Assembly: GCA_025890175.1 (NCBI GenBank)
Contig: JANPYM010000006.1
Location: 1,773,655 to 1,837,654, forward strand
DNA: 64,000 nt
Direction of reading: 5' to 3'
Source: Ciborinia camelliae
Lineage: Eukaryota; Ascomycota; Leotiomycetes; Helotiales; Sclerotiniaceae
Part shown: one piece after another, positions 25,485 to 36,870 of the stretch
Layout: the number at the start of each line of letters is the position of its first letter
Position numbering within the stretch: position 1 is the stretch's first letter
The notes under the pieces: generated by a model
What the model was told of the DNA's origin: nothing
The model's input: only the letters and a program-made list of their open reading frames with translations
Database searches by the model: none
Program-made: the position numbers and the translations under genes

Positions 25485-26590
25485 AATGGTAAGTCAAAAT
25501 AGCATTAAGCTTATGGTCCAGTTATATGATCTATAATTAAGACTCTACTGCTTATTAGTTTATTCTAACCTCAACAGGGTGGTATGCAAAATGGTAACTT
25601 ACTGTTCTACTACATACAGTCGATGCCAACATCCGGTAGAAAAGTATGATGGCTTATATCATTTCTAATTCGTTGCGTAATAATAGAAAAAATGAAAATA
25701 GTCCAACTTTAAGCCATAATATATCCAACTTGAATTATATACCAAAGAAGTACCGAATAATTAGCCGAGAATCAGATGAACAAATTCGGTAAACAATGGA
25801 CATAATAATACAATCCTGCTCAAGTTGTAGGAAAAGAACAGTATTAATAGTAATTAGCCTAGATCACCTCATTAGCAAGTCTGAAGTATACAATTTATAC
25901 TCAGGCTAGTACATCAAAAAAGAATTAACTTAACCAGAACACTTAAGTTTGATATAATTACCTACCTATATAGTGAAGCAATGCATTTTCGATTCAGATG
26001 GCGTATCATTATCATGTTCATCAACGCAGGACAATCCACTTAAAACCCTTTCTCAGGCTACCAGGGAGTTCGCAACTTCAGTGAATTCAACCATCATTCA
26101 AGTTACTTGTTCAGTTACTGTAACGACAATAGATGGAGCTGGCCCCTCTCATTCATTCATTCATTCATTCATTCAGTGATTTAGATAGATGATATTTTTG
26201 AATTACAACTTGAAGGAGAGCTGAATCAAACTACTAATTATACACTGCTAAGTCGAGAAACAGAACAATGGCTTAGTCCATCCCTAATCCACCTCAACCC
26301 AAAACCATTCCAGTTTCATCACCCAAAGAATAAAATATCAGGTCAGATAATCAAGATTAATATATATACATGTGTGTCTACTTAGGTAAAAGAACCCTAC
26401 TAATCAAAATATCTACTCAACCATATCCGAGTCGAGTCATCGTGACGAAACGACGATTAAGATGAGAACAACCCCACTGGCAATATCCATACGCCTAAAA
26501 GAATCTAATTACTAGAATAAGGGAAAAAACCATATTCCCTTACTCAGATCCAAAATATTCGAACTATCCGAACGATATATCCAAGAAGTT
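25485..26590. other. AT-rich gene-free DNA
   Basis: No supportable gene. It has frequent stops in all frames, an ATTC run at about 26149-26176 and overall high AT, as in decayed repeat DNA. Confidence 0.5.
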
Positions 26591-26597
26591 GTTGAAG

Positions 26598-26700
26598 CGC
26601 GGAGCGCTTCTAAGCGGTTCCTACAAGCAATCCGACCCTATGCTTCCCACATATCCTAGGTAGGGTCATACTCTTAATAGAAGTAACACTTAATACGCAT
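26598..26700. repeat. Diverged LTR-like remnant, copy A
   Basis: Shares ordered blocks with 27174-27275: GCGGAGC, then TTCTA, TGCTTCC (26641), an ATAT block and GTCATACTCTT (26665-26675, identical 11-mer in both). The equal order and near-equal spacing point to two old copies of one repeat. Termini could not be set. Confidence 0.45.
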
Positions 26701-26751
26701 GAGCTATATATATACATATACACAAAAGAAAACTCCTCTTTATTTTATACA

Positions 26752-26890
26752 TGTTGGAATCACCTCGGTGGTATTGTATTGATCAATACAGTAGTTTTTA
26801 GAATTGGTATGAGTTGTATGTGGTATGAAGGTTGATCTACGTAGGGCTATCTACCATGCGGCCTAGGGCCGATTCACTAGTATCGCGACA
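26752..26890. mobile_element. Solo LTR-like element with 5-bp target duplication
   Basis: The 139-bp sequence starts TGTTGGAATCACCTCGG and ends ATCGCGACA, so it has the TG...CA ends of retrotransposon LTRs. It is flanked on both sides by ATACA (26747-26751 and 26891-26895), a 5-bp direct repeat as made by LTR-element integration. TGTTGGAATCA is a common opening of copia-type LTRs. There is a 16-bp palindrome TGTATTGATCAATACA inside. No coding remnants or second LTR were seen nearby, so it would be a solo LTR left by recombination. Confidence 0.6.
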
Positions 26891-27173
26891 ATACAATAAG
26901 CGAGATACAGTCAGACTCCTGGAAATAAGATGGGAATGAGGAGATGCTCACTCATGCGTCATGATAGAATATTTAGAATACTAATGAGTATCTACTAGTA
27001 AGTATGACTGTTGTGATGAGATTAGATGAGATTAGAAAGAGAGAAATACATTTTGAAATAGGTAGGTAGGTAGGTAGGTAGGTTATTAGATTATATATAT
27101 TATACTTCAGAAAGCTGTGTTTATTATATGTTAGAGGAACGGTTGCCATGTAGATCGGGCTAGGCCTAGCGTA

Positions 27174-27275
27174 GCGGAGCTGTATTCTACTAATCCTACC
27201 TTAGTCAATCCAACTCTGTGCTTCCATGCCATATACCTGATCGGAGTCATACTCTTGATTATAGTATATAATTAT
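27174..27275. repeat. Diverged LTR-like remnant, copy B
   Basis: Counterpart of 26598-26700, with GCGGAGC at 27174, TGCTTCC at 27219 and GTCATACTCTT at 27246-27256. Upstream, TGTTAGAGGAACGG at about 27128 resembles an LTR 5' end, but no target duplication was found. Confidence 0.4.
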
Positions 27276-27436
27276 CACTCAGAATATTACCCGCGCAGCG
27301 CCCGTTTGGCTATATTTCTATCTATACATAGGTAGGTACCTACCTACCTAGCTAGCTGTTATAAATGAGATAGGAATGATATAGATACCCATTTAAATCC
27401 TAGGGTATATACTAGTGTCTCATCTATACTCACTTG

Positions 27437-28020
27437 GATTAGAAGAGTAAAGGCGTAAATTGAGATAATTCATTGAATAGCACATGTTTTAGGAAGACAA
27501 GTCGAGTATGCTTTCTTATTTTTATTCTAAGTTTGTGTAAAAGACTATATTTGGCTAATGGGCATAAGATAGGAATATATTTAATCCTGAAGTACTATAG
27601 CTAGATAAAAGAGTTTTATATAGAGAAGAAGGATTAGAGTAGAAAGAGAATATACCAAAAGATAACCCATTAGAAGCAAATAGCAGAGCTGACTAGGCTG
27701 AGAATACAGAATATACTAATTCCTATTTAGTCAAATGACGATATATGGAAACTGTGAAACGGATACAAATACCATAATATCTACATGCTATTACACAAAT
27801 ACCAATATCTTATGGATGCTATTCAGATTCGAGTAGAAAGAGTGTATATCAAGATAGATCATTGGATATAAATAAATGAAGAAGTTAAGCCGAGTATATA
27901 TAATACTAATTCCAGGTTGATTAACCAGTAATTCATCTCTACTACAAACAGAATACGAAAAGAAAGTTATTCGAGTCTTACTATACAATACTAGCTCTTG
28001 TGTCTGATTTTTTAGCTTCT
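27437..28020. repeat. Degenerate tandem repeat, about 195 bp x 3
   Basis: Three diverged AT-rich copies can be phased on GATTAGA(A)GAGTA-like starts at 27437, 27632 and about 27826, spacing 194-195 bp. Copies 2 and 3 share GAGTAGAAAGAG (27637 and 27831), TATA-CAA-ATA and ATACTAATTCC blocks in the same order. It looks like an old array or nested repeat eroded by mutation. Confidence 0.45.
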
Positions 28021-28478
28021 TATAGAAGGATGATATTCCAGGACTGATGAATGTGATTTCTTCGTTCTATGGACTAGACGAGAGACGTAACAAGCTTCAA
28101 TTCATTGCAGAAATTTGAATATAAATTGGAAATGCACTTTAGATGGATGAAATGCAAACCTGTATGGTTGCTTAGAGAACCAATTAAAGAGCGGGTATTT
28201 TATCTCAGATGAATTAATACCAATATGCTACCAATGAATTTGATTGTATATATCCGTATGCCAGTAGCGAGCCTATATAAATGAATGCATTTAGAGAATC
28301 TCCCTCAAGTCGCCGTACACGGTATTTGATTGGTTTCATTTGAGATCCATAATTCCACAGTTTGATTACAGTAACCTACGACGAACCAGGTTAATAAATA
28401 CTGCGTATTTTATGCCACGACTGTAATTGAGAAGAACCTCCTTGGCCAATTTCTTCTTCTACATCGAGAAATACCAAA
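28021..28478. other. Promoter-side region of the coiled-coil gene
   Basis: AT-rich DNA grading into a C/A-rich leader just before the ATG at 28479 (ACATCGAGAAATACCAAA). No gene or clear element otherwise. Confidence 0.5.
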
Positions 28479-30018
28479 ATGTCGCAACCAATGGATAACA
28501 ACGCCGCTGCATCCATCACCGACGACGGGGATAAGCAACTACTCGAACATTTGACTGGGATCTGGGAGATCCATAACCACCAAAAGAGCAATATAAAGGC
28601 CCTCCAAGGGGAAAAGGAGAACCTGGCGAAAGAGAACGAGGCCCAACGCGAGGAAATCAAATCTTTGCAGACGGAGAAGGATAAATGGCAAAAGGAAAGC
28701 CAAAAACAACGGGAGCAGATCCAATCTTTGCAGTTGGAAAAAGGGAATTGGCAAACAGAAAGCCAAAAGCAACGCGAGCAGATCCAATCTCTGCGAAATC
28801 AAATACGAGATTTGACTACATCCAAAGTCGCATTCAACACACACGAAGATGCCGACTTATATTCCGAAGGCCCAGGGGGCATCTACGATCCTTCCAGCCG
28901 CCAAATTAGTGAAAGCTCAGGCCTAGAGACTTTCAACTATTCGTACATACAGGAACGAAAGGCACAGCTTTGGAAAGCAGATATCCAAACGCTGTATGAC
29001 TTGAGGAAGGTTGAATATCCCCTTGGAGACAAGGCTCGAGTATGTAGCTTCCTATTCTACAATTGGGCTGCCAAAGAACTAAATCGTACGTCTAGGCTAT
29101 CGAACTCGAGATCTTCAAGCTCTGGGCAACATTATACACTCGCCATGACATTTTGGATATTCTCGTTCTAAAACAGGTTGATATTGCGAACCTTGAGAAG
29201 CAGGCGAAACTAGCAAGTTCAGCGGCCGAGACGGAGAAGCTTGAAATGAAAGCTAGCATCGTTAATCTTACCGAAGAAAGAAACAAGATTAACGGCCAAA
29301 GAAACAACTTGCACAGGAGTCTCAACGAGAATTCGGAACTGCTTAAAACTTCGAAAGCCAAGATGAAGGGGTTGACGGAGGCTATTGGAAAGAGAGACGA
29401 GGAAATAGCCAATTACAAGAGAAAGCTGAGACAAGTGGAGACCGATAATCAGCCAATCCGCGAGATGGCTTTCGCGCTCTTAGATCGGACTAGAGAACAA
29501 GACAAACCCATTGATGAAAGAGATGAGGCCATCATCGATAGGGGAAACGCCGCGGCACATGGTGGAAAGTAGGTAACACTCTTATGTTCTGTTTTGAGCT
29601 CATACTAATGGATTTATATAGTATCCTTGCAGCTATACAGAGATACACAAACAGTAACGACGAAGATAAAGAGTGGTTCCACTATAATTACGGTTTTCGG
29701 CTCCATACTTTTTCTTTAATCATGAGGAGCCCGATAGTAGAGGAGATTGCCAATATGCGGTTCCAGATGAGACACAATAGCAAGACAATACCTGACTATT
29801 TCGGAACCGAATTTGAGAGGATCTTTCAAGAAGTACGTGCTCAGGTTGAGGATTGGCAAGAGGAGGAAATTGTCGAAAGAACTACAGAAAGACTGTCTGA
29901 AGTAATGGAGGAGAACTTCTTGGAGGATGAAGATGTAATGGATAAGATCAAAGTACTCCGAAAGGAGTATGAGCTTGCATCCACAAAGGAGAAATCAGCT
30001 CGTCAAAAGGAGTGGTAG
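28479..30018 (+). CDS. Unrecognised coiled-coil protein
   Basis: Exons 28479-29039, 29096-29568 and 29622-30018 join in frame to about 475 residues; the first intron uses GTATGT...CTAG and removes an in-frame stretch that would otherwise end early. I do not recognise a family. Residues ~30-115 are a long coiled coil with three-heptad (21-residue) repeats of the type QKQREQIQSLQLEKGNWQTE. A short mixed region follows, then a helical block (EIFKLWATLYTRHDILDILV), a second coil (about 205-330) and a helical acidic C-terminal part (WFHYNYGFRLHTF, YFGTEFERIF). The last exon is uncertain: a GTAGGT donor at 30015 could splice to 30068 and end at 30116, replacing the terminal stop. No signal peptide or membrane segment. 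It stands in gene-poor, repeat-rich DNA beside another coiled-coil gene and a broken relative, suggesting a lineage-specific family. Confidence 0.75.
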
Positions 30019-30116
30019 GTCAATGAAAGATCCTCATTTTGCTGCACAGTATACTAATAACTTACAGGAGAATGAAGATGGGATCTGGACCTGGGAAAGG
30101 GAAAAGTGGTCAATAA

Positions 30117-31415
30117 ATAGATGGAATGAACTCACAACGATGTATCAGAGATACCGGGAAAGATAAGCTAAAGTATAATGTTGGCTATGTCTGTTTTGAA
30201 CTTAATGGGAACGTCTGGATGTTGGAGAATTAGTTTGTGCCGATGCACACATATTATTGAACAAAATGAGAAACACTCAGTTTATTTGGGTTCAAAGGAA
30301 TCACAATAAGCAGTTACAAACAATGATTTTTTGGTGAACTGAGTGTTGTCGATAGAGAGGAAGTGTTGTATCTATGGAAACAGTTCTGTCGACAGAGGGA
30401 GTCCTCTCGATTGTTTCCGGCAAAACTACCGAGTCAATCTTAGGGGTGAGGATGTTTTCAGCGTTCATAGACTTTAAGAGAGACTTATAAGCTTACATAC
30501 AATAAGATATAATTATCTCAAGCTTGAAAGCACTTTGGATTCAATGTTCTACAGACTATGTCAAAGCACAATTGTTGGTTTGAGTCAAGATGATAGGTAC
30601 CTAATGATGAAGATGAGGATGGTTTAGACGAATAAGGAAGGAACTACTTGGCAACAACTGCCCACTAACATCTTAGCCATTTCATGTCACATCTATCAAT
30701 CTATTGATCTACCTATAGTAGTTACTTCTCAGAACAACAGAAATTTCTCATCTTCATATTCATATTCATTTTTATAAAGAACCTTCCTAAAAAAATTATT
30801 TTAGAAAATCCTCCTGTCAACACCTTTATTTTTATTTTCCCCCCATTATCTGCAAGTAGCCAAACCACCTATCTATCAACAGATTTGTAACTTATAGGAT
30901 AAGTGTTCACCTCTTTGATGACTCTTTTATTCATTGTGATGTTGTATGCATTGTGAGGGGTACACAAGAAACAGTTATAGTGTTGATGTTGATGTTGACT
31001 GCTATTCAATTTTGACTGAGTAGGTTTTCATCTGACAATATTTTAGGCTGTCAAAATGTCGCTGGCCAGCTTGCACATTAGAAGATTTATCATACAATGT
31101 ATTCATCTGAAGTTATAAAGAAATTATAACGGTCAAAATGACCTTGGGAAGTTATGATAATTCACTCTACTCCATTCTTGAACCAATCACCAAGGGTATT
31201 TTGCCATCTTCAATTTCTTACCACACATTTATTGATTCACCTTCCAACTTTATCCCAATCTCTTGCTAGGTATTTGAAGATTGAAGAATTTGATAAGTAA
31301 GTTGTTCCGTACTCTGGAACTCTAGATAGCTTCTTTTATGCAGTTGCAGTTGATTAGCAATCTAACACACCTTCTAGCTACCTCAGTTTGACACAACTAC
31401 GCAGAAACCCACACC
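30117..31415. other. Intergenic between the two coiled-coil genes
   Basis: 1.3 kb of AT-rich DNA with no supportable gene. The last ~150 bp before 31416 (CTACCTCAG, ACACAACTACGCAGAAACCC) look like a leader. Confidence 0.5.
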
Positions 31416-32168
31416 ATGAACCCTACTGGTCTTCCCAATGGACCTTGCGTAGGCTGCAGCACTATAACAGATCGTCTCATTGCCTCCGACCGAGTCTTCC
31501 ACAATCTCCACAATGAAAAGATGCGCGACAAAGACCTCAAACTTCGCGAGGCAGAAAGAAAAGTCCGCGATCTAGAACGTCAAGTCGAAGCTATGAAGAA
31601 AGAAGCAAATCTCATGAACCCATTCATCGAGATAGGCGCGCAGATACGAACTCACAAAGTTTCGACGGAGAAGACAAAGATGGGGGCGACAACAAATATA
31701 AAGATCGCAGGATCGGGAGAGGAATTACTTAGCATTGGGAACGCCATTGCAGACGCACTTTTATACCAAGATATTGCCGGGGAATATAGGCGTACGGATG
31801 TCGAAACCTATAAACGTATGTACGCTGGCTTTCACCCTGATTTTATCGTAGCCAACAAACACTGCACTCGCTTTCTCAATATACTCAGTTGGCGTCGTAC
31901 TATGGCTTTCTTTTACGAACAGCCTTATTACGAGAAGGAAAAGTTTCAATATACGGTTTTCGCGCGCCAGAGCCTGAAAATGAAACTTAAGTTGAGATGG
32001 TCTGGAGAGGAATTTGAGAGGTACTTTGGGCCTGATGGGGAGGGAGAGAACGCATATGAAGATATGAAGGAAGAATATGAGATCGAACTGGAGAAATATC
32101 GAGATCTCGTAAGAAAGAATGGCAGGAAAGGTATCGGAGGACTCGTTTCAAAGCTTTGGTTCAAGTGA
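31416..32168 (+). CDS. Unrecognised coiled-coil protein, second of the pair
   Basis: A single-exon frame of 250 residues with good codon use and an ATG in ACACCATGAA context. I do not recognise a family. The N terminus has a CxxC pair (CVGC, residues 12-15). Residues about 28-68 form a charged coiled coil (KDLKLREAERKVRDLERQVE). The rest is helical and rich in aromatic and basic residues (YKRMYAGFHPDFIV, FLNILSWRRTMAFFYEQPYY) and ends in a basic KNGRKGIGGLVSKLWFK tail. The stretch GEEFERYF followed by an acidic helix is loosely like GTEFERIF in the neighbour at 28479; this is the only sign of common origin and is weak. No signal peptide or membrane segment. Confidence 0.75.
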   Translation: MNPTGLPNGPCVGCSTITDRLIASDRVFHNLHNEKMRDKDLKLREAERKVRDLERQVEAMKKEANLMNPFIEIGAQIRTHKVSTEKTKMGATTNIKIAGSGEELLSIGNAIADALLYQDIAGEYRRTDVETYKRMYAGFHPDFIVANKHCTRFLNILSWRRTMAFFYEQPYYEKEKFQYTVFARQSLKMKLKLRWSGEEFERYFGPDGEGENAYEDMKEEYEIELEKYRDLVRKNGRKGIGGLVSKLWFK

Positions 32169-33746
32169 GGGGATTAGGTGGAAATTATGGGGTATGGGGT
32201 AGAAACATGGAGTTGCAAAAAGGCATCTCGGAGTGGGATTGTGACTGAATGATCTGTGGGTAATGAGTGGTATGGGGTTGGCATTTCATTCAGGGTTTGT
32301 CTTTCCCAATCCAAAACGGATTTGTTATCGCCTTTTCGTCATTTATCGTATCAAATGATTGACAAACAAGACTCTAGATCTAATATTGAGGTGGCCGTAT
32401 TTCTGGGATATTCTGACTCGGCTTGGTTAGAAGCTAGCAGAAAATGCAGTATCTACCCCTTTAACTTGGCGTTCCATAATGTTGGTTGCTCTTCGTAGTG
32501 TGTTGTAGCTCGTGAGATAGCAGGTTAGAAATAAGAACTTCAAAATCTTAAACTTTCGTGTCTTGGACAAAGTGCCGGTGAATATTGGGGTCATTGGTAT
32601 TTATCGTTATTGCTCCAGTTTATTTCCCCCTACCCTCCCGATTGTTGCATACCAAGTACCAACATGGCAAATTCAACCTGACCAGCCTAACGACGTATGG
32701 AGAAATAACGACTCCGTAATTTCGCCGATATATCCCAACTATGTCCAGCCAAGCACTGACAAGCACGCAAACTGATATCTTGGCCCGGGGTTGCAGATGG
32801 CCAAGATAAAGTCCGGCTTGGAGAGCCTCATGGATGGCATGCATGGGTGATGCCGTGGGAGGTCTCGGGAAAAAGAAAAACATGCAGTTCGGTAGAGCCC
32901 AGCCCTATGAGATAAACCCGAGCAGTCTTAACTCACTCAGACACGTGAATTGCGAATGAAATGCCATATAAATTGATCAAAATCGCCATGAGAGTGGAAA
33001 TAGAGTTTCTTGCCAAGTAACGCGGGGGAGCACGGGGTACGGGGGAAATCAGACATGGCCAATAGCACAGCCTCAAATATGGGTCTAGTCTTCGACTGTG
33101 TGCATAGCCGAAGTAGCACCGTCTTCTCCAGACAAGGGGGATGTGTTCACGCGAAAATTAGTGTTTGGGCCGCGACTTGCGAGCTCCTCCAGATAAATCT
33201 ACAACCCACTTTTGACATAGAAGCCCAATCATTCAAATCTACAGCACGGGAAGACCCTCATTCATGTGTCTAATTGTTTGAATGATGGATTTTTGTCTTG
33301 GAGATGTAACTAGAAATTGAATGGTCGGATCTCAGACATGTGATATCTCTGTCAGGATAGTTCCTGCAAGATCTAGGTGAGCTCGTGCAAGCAACCGACC
33401 GCTAAGGAACCAAGACATTCCTCTCCTGGTTTACCACTGTGTGGCATGTACTGGATGGCGTAGCCAAGTTTTATACTTTGGGGCCGCACGAGTATCGATG
33501 TCACTTGACGGGCACGCCATGGATTCTTTCCCCCAAGACATCAAATCTGGGGATATCTCCAATTGATGATAAATAGGATACCAAGTAACCTCCTTTTTTC
33601 AAGACCAGATAGTTCGACAAGTCTAGTTTGACTGACACTTACGGGTTTCTTCTCTTTCATCAACTCTTAGTTCTGTTTTCTATATATAATCACCTCACCT
33701 GGATTCCCTGTAAATAGAATCTTCAAACCCATCCACCATCCTCATC
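32169..33746. other. Intergenic upstream of the MFS permease
   Basis: 1.6 kb without a supportable gene. It includes a GCGGGG hexamer near 33022 that fits the CreA carbon-repressor consensus SYGGRG, which would suit a sugar-permease promoter but is expected often by chance. TATATATAA at about 33680 lies roughly 65 bp before the permease start. Confidence 0.5.
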
Positions 33747-35242
33747 ATGTTTGGGAAGAAAAGAGAACCCAAAGTCCAAGATGCATTGGACCAACCTCAA
33801 CCCTCGTCGAATGGAAACATCGGCCTAGCCGGTGCTGCATCCCTAACAGTTCGACAATCAATTTACCCCATCACCCTCGTCACAATCCTATTTTTCCTCT
33901 GGGGATTTGCATACGGCTTACTAGATGTCTTGAACGCGAAGTTCCAAACCGCTCTTAATATTACAGCGGCCAAGGCTGGCGGTCTCCAAGGAGCGTATTT
34001 TGGAGCATATTTCATCGGTCCCCTGACATATTCAGGATGGATTGTACGCAAATTTGGATATCGATGGACATTTATCGTGGGACTTTGTATCTACGGGGTG
34101 GGAGCATTGATGTTCTGGCCCTCGGCCGTCTACCGATCATTTGCAGGTTTCTGCGGGAGTTTATTCATCGTGGGTTCGGGACTCAGCACGCTCGAAACAT
34201 CGGCCAATCCCTTCATCGCGACCTGTGGCCCTCCTCGACTTTCGGAATTTCGTCTGGAGCTCTCGCAGGCCTTTCAAGCCGTGGGATCGGTTGCCGCTCC
34301 TCTCCTTGCCTCGCGAGTCTTTTTTAAAGAGGGAGAGGGTGATGATTTGTCGAAAGTTCAATGGACATATCTCGGCATCGCCATTTTCGTCTTCCTCCTC
34401 GCCGTCGTGTTTTTCTTCAGCAAACTTCCCGAAGTCTCGGATGCGGATATGGAATTACAAGCCGAAACGTCTGCCGGCCTCACCGGATTTGAAGATAAAC
34501 CCATGAGCAAACAATACAAGTTATTCTTTGGTGTTGCCGCGCAATTTTGTTACGTGGGCGCTCAAGTCGGTGTCGCCGCCAATTTCATCAAGTATGCAGA
34601 AGAGAGCGCGAGGCTTACCCAGGCGGCTGCTACGGATCGTTTTGCCATTGCCCAAGCTCTCTTTGCGATTGGTAGATTTGCGGCGGCGGGTCTGATGATG
34701 TTTATGAAACCGCGTTTTGTACTCATGATCTTCATGACTGCTATCATGATTTTTATCGCCATTGCTATTGGAGTCAAGGGCGAGGGGGGTGTTGCTATGC
34801 TTTCTTTAGTTTTGTAAGTTCAGTTCCCTGTTTTTACTCTCACCATACTATACGAACCCATCAACTAACAAATCGCAGATTCTTTGAATCCTGCATCTTC
34901 CCCACTATCTTCAGTCTCTCGATCCGAGGTCTCGGCCGCCACACCAAACGCGGTTCCTCCTGGGTCGTAGCTGCCGTCTCAGGCGGTGCACTCTTCCCCT
35001 CTCTCACCGGTCTCCTCGCCGATGAAAAAGGTTATCATACTGCCATGATCGTCCCGCTCACCGGATTCTTCGTCGCCTTTGCTTTCCCCATCTACTTGAA
35101 TACCGTTTGTGCCAAGGAATTGGATGGTTTCAGGGAGACGAAGATTGGTTATGAGGGCGCGGATTTGACGGCCGAAAAGAGGGAAAATAGTGGGGTTTGG
35201 GAGGAAAAGGGTATGTCGGGGGCGAATGCTCATCATATGTAG
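33747..35242 (+). CDS. MFS sugar:H+ symporter, FucP (fucose permease)-like
   Basis: Exons 33747-34813 and 34879-35242 join across a 65-bp intron to 476 residues. About twelve hydrophobic helices are visible, starting at residue 39 (SIYPITLVTILFFLWGFAYG). The first helix with FFLWGFAYGLLDVLNAKF and the loop motif ETSANPFI (residues 150-157) are features of the FucP/GlcP branch of the major facilitator superfamily, which moves L-fucose, galactose, glucose or similar sugars with protons. The C-terminal half has FFESCIFPTIFSLSIRGLG, again typical of the branch. N and C tails are cytosolic and hydrophilic. The likely site is the plasma membrane. Substrate cannot be read from sequence. No sugar-catabolic gene is adjacent. 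Confidence 0.92.
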
Positions 35243-35772
35243 TGGGAAAATGGAACAACGAGAGGAGTTATTATAGTGGGAAAATAGGGGGGAAGGGGGA
35301 GAGATATCAATGTGTATGCGAACTCATCCTCACGCGATAGTTCAACCAAGGGAGCCTCAAGTATTGCTTATATATATTAGCGTAGAATCTAGATACATAT
35401 TTAGAATGAATTTATGAATTGATGAATTTAGATTTATAGTAAATGTGATGTTTTCACTCTTGGTTCAGGCTTTGATGCAAATGAATGCATTGTGTGCCCA
35501 TCTATAATAGATTGAAATCTGGGTAATCCATAAGTACATCTTTCATGTGGTTAAACTTGGCTTTTGCTTTTCTTTCAATCAACTAAATGATGAAATGAGG
35601 TAAGATAGATAAATATGCATACTACTTAATTGCTTGTGTAATATTATGTATGGGAAAAGGGGCGTAGTCCATACGCCCACTGGTGGAGGAAGAAAAGACA
35701 ATGATTGGCAGATTATTTGTAAAACTCCCAGTGGCAGTATATCTCAATCTACTACAAAATCTTCCACCCTCA
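35243..35772. other. Convergent 3' region between permease and GST genes
   Basis: 530 bp of AT-rich terminator-type DNA; no gene seen. Confidence 0.5.
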
Positions 35773-36750
35773 TCAAGATGAAGGCTTCTTCTTTTCTCCT
35801 TGAAAATTGTACTCCGCCAACAAGTTCTGCAGATTCGCCTCGTTCTGCTTAAACTCCTCACTCCCAGTCTCCAACTGCTTCAACCAAGTCTTATTATCAA
35901 AGCCGCTTACTTGTGGCACTTCAAATCCCTTTTGCACACCCTCTCTCTCATTAATCCTATCACACCACTTCCCCAAATTTGGAAATTTCTTCAACTCCAC
36001 ACCGGAGAAATACGCAACGTTAACCCAGGTGAAATTGGCAATATCAGCGATACTGTATTTACCACGACCGGGGCCAACAAGATAATCACGATCAGCGAGG
36101 AAAGCGTCGAGGACACCATAGAGTCTTTCACACTCGCTAACATAGCGTTGAGTGGGGTACGGCATGCGCTCTTTGGCGAGTCGATAGAAATGATTGGATT
36201 GGCCTTGCATGGGACCGACGCCGGCATGGTGGAATGCTATCCATTGTTCGCAACGAGAATAATCATCCGAATCGATGGGGAAAGAGAAGTGATGGGATGG
36301 ATCGTAGTGGCGGGTGAGGTAGGATAGGATAGCGGATGTTTCCCAGACGGTGAAATTGGACCGGTCGTGGTCGATGATCACGGGGATGCGACCATTGGGG
36401 TTGAGGGCTGTGTACCAGGGGTCCTTTTGCTTGTTTTGAAATATGTTGATGTTTTGCCAGGTGTAAGTTTTGCCGTATGCTGCCTACAGGTAAGTGTTAG
36501 TATCCTTTGGGATGTTTTTGTGTCTTTTGGGATGTATCAGCATCCAAGTACTTACCTTTAGTTCCTCAAGGAGAATGGAGATTTTGTATCCATTAGGCGT
36601 CCAAAAGGTAAGTAACTCTACTCTATGTTAGCACCTCACTCCTGCTTAATACTCTCAATAGAAGTATCCAAACTTGACCTAAGAAACGCACGTACCGATC
36701 CCCTCTTTCGCAATAAGTCCTGTAGGTTCATTAGGTGTGGCGGAAGACAT
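35773..36750 (-). CDS. Glutathione S-transferase, Ure2p-like
   Basis: Three minus-strand exons, 36696-36750, 36556-36617 and 35773-36483, give 275 residues from the ATG at 36750. The thioredoxin-like N domain reads LLTFWTPNGYKISILLEELK, then INIFQNKQKDPWYTALNPNG, RIPVIIDH and WETSAILSYL, matching the Ure2p/YfcG type of GST, which conjugates or reduces with glutathione. The C-terminal all-helical domain carries QWIAFHHAGVGPMQGQSNHF and YSIADIANFTWVNVAYFSG. The frame is also open upstream: an ATG at 36870 would add 40 residues rich in Arg, Ser, Phe and Leu (MFCLRSLTTSKTPNFRALFK...), with no acidic residue, like a mitochondrial presequence. Two starts could give cytosolic and mitochondrial forms. 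Fold and family firm; the start is open. Confidence 0.92.
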
Positions 36751-36870
36751 GGTGCGAGCTGGTACTGGTAGGAACTTCGATGGTAAACGAGAAAAAGAAT
36801 TGGAGTTTGACTTGAACAATGCTCTAAAGTTTGGAGTCTTTGACGTAGTGAGAGAACGAAGGCAAAACAT

